Shown here: positions 21,060 through 26,675 of the stretch, piece by piece
Numbering within the stretch: position 1 is the stretch's first letter
Layout: the number at the start of each line of letters is the position of its first letter
DNA from: Treponema sp. UBA1798
GTDB lineage: Bacteria > Spirochaetota > Spirochaetia > Treponematales > Treponemataceae
Reading direction: 5' to 3'
NCBI GenBank assembly: GCA_002319875.1
Contig: DCFS01000213.1
Span: 1 to 26,675 of the forward strand
Length of the DNA: 26,675 nt
The notes under the pieces: generated by a model
Database searches by the model: none
What the model saw: the letters and a program-made list of their open reading frames with translations, nothing else
Told to the model about the DNA's origin: nothing
Program-made: the position numbers and the translations under genes

Positions 21060-24000
21060 TCAAAGAACTTTCCTGGTATATAAAAAGCAACAGATTCAGC
21101 TCACTCGCAGAAGAACTGGACGGCTCGGTAAAAAAATATGCAGAAGCAAATGCAGCCGGCACCCCGCAGGCTGCAATACTCCGCGAGCAGGCCAGACAAC
21201 TTCTCCAAACGCAGGCAGTCGAGAGCGGACTGAAAACAGAACAAAATGCTTTTATTAATATCGATGCAGAATTTTTTAACGGAACGACACTTGAACAGAC
21301 CAAACTCGATACCTTTATAAAGGATATTATCAAGGCCCACTGCTATCAGAAAATACTGTGGGAATATATGGGAACCACCGGTACTATGACGCAGATCAGC
21401 ACAACGGAAATGGAAAAAGCTGGCCTTAATTACCGGAATTATCTGCCGGTTGCTTACAAAAAAACACACCCTGAGAAAAAACCGGCAGTACCGGCAGATA
21501 ATGGAATGGTTCCGTTCTATCTGTACAATGACGGGAGTATCAGTACTGCATACGACGGCAAAAAAGCGCAGCTTAAATTCGATACACTAAAAGATAACAG
21601 CGGGTTCAACTGGCACGAGAATTATAATCCGAATACAGAAATAAAAAAAGACGGATGGTACGGCGCTTTTGACGTTGATGGGACATGGAAAAAAGTTATC
21701 ACGGAAGAACATTCCGGAAATACCGGCAGAAACGCAGAAAGACAAATCCAGCCGCTAGAAATAATCAGAGACGGCGACAGTGCCATATTGTATGACCCCG
21801 ACATGCTGCTGCTGACTCCTGCAAAGCTGCTGTATTTTAACGGTGGCAATCTGTACGGAGCCGAAGAAGGAGACACGGATGCAACGGTAAACCGGATCTC
21901 GGAAACACTGAACCATATGGGAATTGCCTCATTTGGTGCCATCTCTACGGGATTTTATCCTAAAAACAACAGTGAACAGAAAAAAATCCTTGAAAAATAC
22001 CGGGAAATACTAGGTTCACTGTCGTCTGCAGCAATGACCGTTAAAAGTACCCGCTATGTACGGCAGAAAAAAGAAGAAAATGCAGCAATCTCAGTTGCTA
22101 TTGCACAGGAAAAACAGGGGGTACAGCTGCAGCAGAAAATTTCTGGACTCATACGTACAGGTAATAAAGGAGAGTCTGTCGTTACGGCAGCACTTACGGG
22201 AAAAGCTTCCATCCCGCTTTCCGTAAGAAACAGCGATGACAGACATGCGGCAGGTATAAGCGATAAAGACTACGCCGTAATTTCCGCATATTGTGTACCG
22301 GAAGAAAAAGAAAAGGCATTCAGCAGTGCTGTAATCCAACTTTTTCTATCATGGGACCTGCTTAAAACCAGTGGACTGACACGGCAGGAACTGATTGAAA
22401 AAATTTATCAGAATATAGTTTTGCAGACTTCCGAAACCGGTATGGTAACGCTTGAAGCTCCGTTCGAGGATATTATAGACGGAAAAGGACTGGAAATAAC
22501 CGGCACCGCTCCCGGTACGGTACCGGTTATGACAGACAGCAGCGCTGTTCGCCGGTATACGGAAACACTAGCGGAAAAAGGACTCATTCCTGCAGGAATG
22601 ACAGTTCCGCTCCAGCAGGCAGCGGCATCAATTCCCCCGCAAAAAACTGCAGGACTGCAGCAGCAGGTAAACCAGGCTATTGCAAATGTCATGGCTGCAT
22701 TTACCGCGATACAGACCAGTACCGGTATGACACCGGCAGAAACGATTAAAACAGCAGTAAAAATCGTACACGGCCAGACAGGGGAACCATTCGAACCACC
22801 GGTATCGGGCTTCGTTGACCAGACAAGGAAAACACAAAACCGGCGTGTCTTTTCAGAATTATCGCTGTCCGGCATCATTGAGCGCGCTTCCCGGTACAGA
22901 ATTGCCGTAAAGGAAACAGAAACGGCATCCCTGATCCATCCGGACAAAACAGTAGACGTTACGTTCGGATCATCAGGGCGACAGACACTGGCAGACAGCA
23001 TTGACAAACAGACACTGGAACAGACACTCGGACCGGCGGCTGCAGAGCAGGCTGAGGAATTCCTGCACAGTATAGGAACAGCGGACAGTACCATCGCAGC
23101 TCAGGTTCTGCTGGAACTGCTGGACCAAATGCAGCACGGGGAACCAGCCGGGCAGAATACCCGTACAGCTGCAGCAGATACGGCGGCAGAAGAAAGCGTT
23201 ACACCGGTACAGAAAACAGGAAATACTTTCAGGATGTTTCAGCATGCCGTATACTGCGCATTCGAAGAACGCGCAGCATATAATCTTGCCTCCGAATCAG
23301 GCCGGGCCGCATATGTACAGAGTGCAGAATTCAAAAAAAGCGGACTGACAGAGCAGGAACTTTCGTCACTCGCAGCGGAAGCTGTACCGGAAATTACCCG
23401 CAAGCCGGAAACCGGAAGTGTTACTGTAAAACCCGTGTACTGTCAGAAGCCGACGGAACAGCCGGTTACCCTGAAATCTCAAAAGGGAATCGCAACAGAA
23501 CTGCACCGGATAGTCCGGCAGGACGGACCGCATACAGAAGAAACCGAAGCCGGACTTACATTATCCGGACAAGATGCAGGGGGAATAACAGTCCAGAATC
23601 TGTCAGGAGCAGGTTCCGGCGTATCAGTGCGTATACCGGATGCAGCAGTTCCCGTCCGTCTGCTCCACAGCCTGTCCGGATTCGACAGCAGCATTGCCGT
23701 ACCGCTTTCAATGCTGGCTGGTCTGGACACGGAAAAACTGGCAGCAGACTACGGATACCCGGTTTCTGAAGCGGAAAAAGCAGTACTGTCACTGACACAC
23801 TACGGATTCCCCAAAGAAACGGCGTCCAAGCAGTATGCACAGCTGGCTCCGGAACTTGACCGGGTGCTCAAAACGGGACGAACCGCTCAGACGCTCCGCA
23901 AGAATATGAAACTTCTTATGGAATCTCTTGTATACCAGAAACCGGGAAGTCTTCAAACCGTAACCAGTCCGCTGGCAGTATTTGAAGGAGAACCGGCAGC

Positions 24001-25762
24001 TTCCGGTACTCAGCTGACAGAGCGGAAAGCGATCAGTCCGGCAGCTGCCGTAAAATCTGCATCTGCCGCACAAACCGAAAAAACGGCCGTCCCCGTAACG
24101 GAACTGGCAGGCATAACGGAACAGTCGCTCATTGAGACCTACGGGTATACTGCGGAAGAAAGCATACCCGTACTTCAGTTTCTTTCCACTCTGAAGATAC
24201 CGGCAACAAGAAAAGAAGAGGCCCGGACAGACCTGGTACCGGACATTAAAGCACTGCTTGAAAACAGCACAACTGCCGCAAACCTGAAACAGAAAACCGC
24301 CGCCGCGTTCGCGCAACGTAAAGACATTACCTGCAACACAGATACGGAACAGGGCCGGGAAGCATTCAACCTGTTTGCCGCTACTGTACCTCAAAAAATC
24401 CAGGCAGACGCTACCGTGCCTTCCGGTACGCAAGAGCCCCTGCAGATACAGACCATACCCGCTGCCGGCAACGGAGAAGTAGCGGTTACCCTGCTCCACA
24501 GTAACGGAGGATTCGACGGCAGCGAAGCCGTACCCCTTTCACAACTTTCCGCACTGGACGAAGAACAGCTGACCAACCTGTACGGTTTCCCCGTTCAGGC
24601 AGCAGCTCAGATATTCCAGACACTGCAGAATTACGGACTATCCCGTGAAACCGCCGGACAACAGTACAGCATAATCGCACCACAGCTCGAGCGCATACTC
24701 AAAAGCGGGAAATCACCCCAGACATTCCGCCGCAATATGAACCAGTTAGCCGCATCGCTTTCCTACCGTAACAATTCAGATACGCCGGTACGGATACTGC
24801 ACAGCACAGCCGGTTTTCAGGGAAGCAACATAACACCAATTTCAAACCTTGCGGAACTGACCGCCGGCAGCCTTGCAGAAGACTACGGATATAAACCGGA
24901 AGAAGCGGAAAAAGCGCTACAGACATTACAGAATTACGGAATTTCAGGAGAAAACGCACCTCAGCAGTATGCACAGATTGCACCGCAGATGGAAAAAATT
25001 CTCAGAAACGGCAAAACGTCACAGGTACTCAGACGCAACATGAAAACGTTCTCCGACTCACTGTCAAGACAGATTCCCACCGCCATAAGACAGATACCGG
25101 CAGCGGGAACGGCAGTATTCCGGACCGGTATATCCGTACCCCCGATGACGCCCGCCGCTATCCCGGAAGCGGCAGTCACTGTCCACGGAACAGACATGAC
25201 TACACCGGCCTTTACCGGTCCGGAAACCGGTATGACTTTACGGACACAGATGCCCTCCTCCCCGCATTCCGTAACAGCGGATACCTACACCGATATACCG
25301 CTGCATACGGTACGGACGGCACCCACCGTCCCTCTCACCTTCCCCGGACAAACACCGGGTATACAGCCGGAAGAAATGAATACATTACCGGAAAGCAGCT
25401 CCGCGCATACTGACACGCCGCCACTAACCGGGACCGGACAAACACCGGCAGGAGCAAACGGACAGGCCGATGCCGTTTCAGGGCTGCATTTACAGCAGCA
25501 CGAAACCACGCAACCGCAGCTTTCCTACACCGGAGATACAACAAAAAACAGAGAACTGGAAAAACTGCGCCGCATCAACGCAAACTACGAACACGACCGC
25601 CGGATACTGGAACGGGAAAAGACCCCGGCCCTCGCCAGAAGCGCCACACACGACGTAGGCCACGCGGAAGGAAATGAGGCTGAAGACGCGGCAGATCCCC
25701 GGACAATGGGAAAACAGCTCAACAGGCAGTTTCTTGATGAAGCAAGGAGCATCGTATTATGA
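21056..25762 (+). CDS. 1568-aa repeat-containing protein, in the tape-measure position
   Basis: 1568 residues; AGGGGGA lies before the ATG, which overlaps the DUF6760-like stop. The first 330 residues are mixed charged helices and a beta-rich part. Residues 330-860 are Ala/Gln/Thr-rich with many short helices. Three full repeats of 97 residues (865-961, 1142-1238, 1243-1339) and one partial copy (1012-1088) follow, then a Pro/Thr-rich, probably disordered stretch (about 1340-1500) and a charged coiled C-terminus. No signal peptide is present. By order (chaperone, frameshift extension, large protein) it corresponds to the phage tape measure. The repeats and Pro-rich tail are unusual for that role, so a large cargo or scaffold partner of the adjoining DUF4157 protein is the alternative. 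Confidence 0.6.
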   Translation: MIKELSWYIKSNRFSSLAEELDGSVKKYAEANAAGTPQAAILREQARQLLQTQAVESGLKTEQNAFINIDAEFFNGTTLEQTKLDTFIKDIIKAHCYQKILWEYMGTTGTMTQISTTEMEKAGLNYRNYLPVAYKKTHPEKKPAVPADNGMVPFYLYNDGSISTAYDGKKAQLKFDTLKDNSGFNWHENYNPNTEIKKDGWYGAFDVDGTWKKVITEEHSGNTGRNAERQIQPLEIIRDGDSAILYDPDMLLLTPAKLLYFNGGNLYGAEEGDTDATVNRISETLNHMGIASFGAISTGFYPKNNSEQKKILEKYREILGSLSSAAMTVKSTRYVRQKKEENAAISVAIAQEKQGVQLQQKISGLIRTGNKGESVVTAALTGKASIPLSVRNSDDRHAAGISDKDYAVISAYCVPEEKEKAFSSAVIQLFLSWDLLKTSGLTRQELIEKIYQNIVLQTSETGMVTLEAPFEDIIDGKGLEITGTAPGTVPVMTDSSAVRRYTETLAEKGLIPAGMTVPLQQAAASIPPQKTAGLQQQVNQAIANVMAAFTAIQTSTGMTPAETIKTAVKIVHGQTGEPFEPPVSGFVDQTRKTQNRRVFSELSLSGIIERASRYRIAVKETETASLIHPDKTVDVTFGSSGRQTLADSIDKQTLEQTLGPAAAEQAEEFLHSIGTADSTIAAQVLLELLDQMQHGEPAGQNTRTAAADTAAEESVTPVQKTGNTFRMFQHAVYCAFEERAAYNLASESGRAAYVQSAEFKKSGLTEQELSSLAAEAVPEITRKPETGSVTVKPVYCQKPTEQPVTLKSQKGIATELHRIVRQDGPHTEETEAGLTLSGQDAGGITVQNLSGAGSGVSVRIPDAAVPVRLLHSLSGFDSSIAVPLSMLAGLDTEKLAADYGYPVSEAEKAVLSLTHYGFPKETASKQYAQLAPELDRVLKTGRTAQTLRKNMKLLMESLVYQKPGSLQTVTSPLAVFEGEPAASGTQLTERKAISPAAAVKSASAAQTEKTAVPVTELAGITEQSLIETYGYTAEESIPVLQFLSTLKIPATRKEEARTDLVPDIKALLENSTTAANLKQKTAAAFAQRKDITCNTDTEQGREAFNLFAATVPQKIQADATVPSGTQEPLQIQTIPAAGNGEVAVTLLHSNGGFDGSEAVPLSQLSALDEEQLTNLYGFPVQAAAQIFQTLQNYGLSRETAGQQYSIIAPQLERILKSGKSPQTFRRNMNQLAASLSYRNNSDTPVRILHSTAGFQGSNITPISNLAELTAGSLAEDYGYKPEEAEKALQTLQNYGISGENAPQQYAQIAPQMEKILRNGKTSQVLRRNMKTFSDSLSRQIPTAIRQIPAAGTAVFRTGISVPPMTPAAIPEAAVTVHGTDMTTPAFTGPETGMTLRTQMPSSPHSVTADTYTDIPLHTVRTAPTVPLTFPGQTPGIQPEEMNTLPESSSAHTDTPPLTGTGQTPAGANGQADAVSGLHLQQHETTQPQLSYTGDTTKNRELEKLRRINANYEHDRRILEREKTPALARSATHDVGHAEGNEAEDAADPRTMGKQLNRQFLDEARSIVL
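23648..23938 (+). repeat. 97-residue protein repeat, copy 1
   Basis: Residues 865-961 of the 1568-aa protein. Copy landmarks are PVRLLHSLSGFDSS, LAADYGYP, YAQLAPELDRVLK and LRKNMKLL. It aligns without gaps to copies at 24479 and 24782. The sequence reads as a short beta or loop start (LLHS) followed by three or four helices. Confidence 0.85.
24089..24319 (+). repeat. 97-residue protein repeat, truncated and degenerate copy
   Basis: Residues 1012-1088 of the 1568-aa protein. It lacks the first 16 positions (the LLHS part) and has diverged, but keeps LAGITEQSLIETYGYTAEE, the LVPDIKALLEN helix in place of LAPELDRVLK, and the register of the final helix. Confidence 0.6.
24479..24769 (+). repeat. 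97-residue protein repeat, copy 3
   Basis: Residues 1142-1238. Landmarks are VAVTLLHSNGGFDGS, LTNLYGFP, LQNYGLSRETAGQQY, IAPQLERILKSGKS and FRRNMNQL. It aligns without gaps to copies 1 and 4, and is closest to copy 4, with which it is nearly tandem (4 residues between them). Confidence 0.85.
24782..25072 (+). repeat. 97-residue protein repeat, copy 4
   Basis: Residues 1243-1339. Landmarks are PVRILHSTAGFQGS, LAEDYGYKPEEAEKAL, LQNYGISGENAPQQY, IAPQMEKILRNGK and LRRNMKTF. It is directly followed by the Pro/Thr-rich tail of the protein. Confidence 0.85.
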
Positions 25763-26415
25763 CACCCGTGTTACCCCCTGTAAGCATCAATAAAGATCTG
25801 CTGTCTGCATTATGTGAACAGTGCAAAAAACTTTATAACTACAGTCACAAGCAAGTATCATTTAAATCCGGCTACGATAAGGGAGTTCCTGCCGATACGG
25901 ATGCACCGGAAATCACATCCCCTCTTGAAGATACCGTCCGTGACCGTCTTGAACGGATACTGGGGAACAGCCTTCCTTCCGTTACCATACACAGAGGCGG
26001 ACAGACTCAGGAAAACCTCCGTGCTGCGGGTGCCTGTGCCATGGCCAGCGGTAACGACATCTATATCCGGCAGGAATCCTATCTCGAAGGTTCCCAACTT
26101 ACGGACCAGATTCTGGTTCACGAATTAACACATGTTCTCCAGACAAAGCAGCAGGTTATAAAAACTAAGGAGGACATCGAAAAAGCTGAACAGGCTGCCG
26201 AACAGAATGAGCAGCTGGTCCAATATACAGAGGATCCCTGGTATTACGTCAGAATCGGCGGCAGAATCTTCAAAGTCAACAGACAACTGTCACGGCAGGC
26301 TGTTTCTTTTGCTATTGAAGAATTGAAACAGACTGTCAGAGACGCTTCCGAACGCAACGATACGGAACTGCTGGCAAAGATTCAGAAAATGCTCGAAAGA
26401 AGGACTGTGCAATGA
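25759..26415 (+). CDS. DUF4157 protein (HExxH putative metallopeptidase domain)
   Basis: 218 residues, coupled to the 1568-aa gene by an ATGA overlap, with AGGAG upstream. The DUF4157 core spans about 60-130: LERILGNSLPSVTIHRG, CAMASGNDIYIRQESYLEG, then ILVHELTHVLQ with the zinc-type motif HELTH (H121, E122, H125) and an acidic helix behind it. The family is strongly associated with eCIS and is often joined to toxin domains or found on loaded effectors. Here no toxin domain is attached: the C-terminal 80 residues are a Gln/Glu-rich helix, a short YYVRIGGRIFKV strand pair and a final charged helix. A processing, cargo-loading or self-cleaving role is possible; the catalytic state is unknown. 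Confidence 0.82.
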   Translation: MTPVLPPVSINKDLLSALCEQCKKLYNYSHKQVSFKSGYDKGVPADTDAPEITSPLEDTVRDRLERILGNSLPSVTIHRGGQTQENLRAAGACAMASGNDIYIRQESYLEGSQLTDQILVHELTHVLQTKQQVIKTKEDIEKAEQAAEQNEQLVQYTEDPWYYVRIGGRIFKVNRQLSRQAVSFAIEELKQTVRDASERNDTELLAKIQKMLERRTVQ

Positions 26416-26675
26416 ACCAGATCGACACTCCGGAACTGAAGGTAAAGAAAGCGGACTATCTTTTGCAGACGCTGATAGCGTATAACAGAACAGTTCTGAT
26501 CCCTGATTATGAAACTGATATAAAAAACAAGAACGAAATGCAGGTAAAAACCGGTAACTATCAAAATATGCTCGACAGTTTCAAAAAGAAACTGGATGGA
26601 CTTGAAGGACGGTTATGGGATATGTCGTTACTGGATGCGGCAGATGCGGAAACACAGCTGCGTAATACTTTACGG
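26412..26675 (+). CDS. truncated gene of unknown function (first 88 residues)
   Basis: The ATG at 26412 overlaps the DUF4157 stop (ATGA), so it belongs to the same operon. The frame is open to the window end. The 88 visible residues are hydrophilic and mostly helical (KVKKADYLLQTLIAYNRTV, later YQNMLDSFKKKLDGLEGRLW), with no signal peptide or recognisable domain. It may be a coiled-coil structural or cargo-related protein; the rest lies outside the window. Confidence 0.6.
   Translation, partial: MNQIDTPELKVKKADYLLQTLIAYNRTVLIPDYETDIKNKNEMQVKTGNYQNMLDSFKKKLDGLEGRLWDMSLLDAADAETQLRNTLR

Noticed and set aside
22408..24499. Long minus-strand open frames opposite the 1568-aa gene
   Set aside because: They lack ribosome sites and family resemblance, and mirror the codon bias of the repeat-rich plus-strand gene.
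1..26675. Complete prophage
   Set aside because: No capsid, portal, terminase, integrase, replication or lysis genes are seen, and the DUF4255, LysM and double sheath/tube set point to an injection particle.
1..26675. Type VI secretion system
   Set aside because: There is no TssJ/L/M, ClpV or TssB/C pair; the sheath is a single-chain gp18-like type and the ATPase is Ycf46-like.
1..26675. CRISPR arrays, tRNA or rRNA genes, insertion sequences
   Set aside because: No direct-repeat arrays, tRNA-like cloverleaf, rRNA sequence or transposase frame was found when reading both strands by eye.

Overview
The window carries most of a contractile injection system (a headless phage-tail-like particle of the eCIS / Afp-PVC type). 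It has two sheath proteins, two tube proteins, a LysM tube-initiator protein, a gp27-like hub, a gp5/gpV-like spike, baseplate gp25, J and gpI proteins, a DUF4255 tail-cap protein, tail-assembly-chaperone-like proteins, a 1568-residue protein and a DUF4157 protein. I see no capsid, terminase, integrase or lysis gene and no T6SS membrane complex. Base composition is moderate (mid-40s % GC by eye), Shine-Dalgarno sites are strong, and several genes start with GTG or TTG. A lipoprotein with a VVFSC lipobox and a signal-peptide protein point to a diderm bacterium. An anaerobe such as a Treponema-like spirochaete would fit, but the sequence does not prove a taxon.

Layout. Two transcription units diverge from an AT-rich 140-bp region (17838-17977) with convincing promoters on both strands. 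The minus-strand unit (17837 down to 86) reads gp25, baseplate J, DUF4255, sheath 1, tube 1, a secreted 442-aa protein, a lipoprotein, a Ycf35-like DUF1257 protein, gpI, a 508-aa eCIS-type protein, an FHA protein with a zinc ribbon, a VWA membrane protein with a zinc ribbon, sheath 2, tube 2, the LysM protein, hub, a radical-SAM activase-like protein and a Ycf46-like AAA ATPase. It ends in a hairpin terminator at 39-75. A further minus-strand gene begins at the left edge. The plus-strand unit (17978 to beyond the right edge) reads spike, DUF2997, chaperone-like A, a degenerate pentapeptide-type protein, a 149-aa unknown, chaperone-like B, a DUF6760-like frame, the 1568-aa protein, a DUF4157 protein and a truncated unknown. 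Most genes overlap or are a few bases apart.

How it fits together. The structural genes account for baseplate, spike, tube, sheath and cap. Three things go beyond a standard particle. (1) Ycf46-like ATPase, DUF1257 (Ycf35-like), DUF2997 and a radical-SAM activase-like protein are split between the two units and look like one accessory machine. (2) An FHA/VWA zinc-ribbon pair and two exported proteins sit among the structural genes, which suggests signalling to the particle or envelope docking. (3) Chaperone B and the DUF6760-like frame are joined by a -1 overlap with a GGGGGAA slippery run, a 6-nt spacer and a 15-bp hairpin. This looks like a programmed frameshift equivalent to phage G/GT, placed just before the gene in the tape-measure position.
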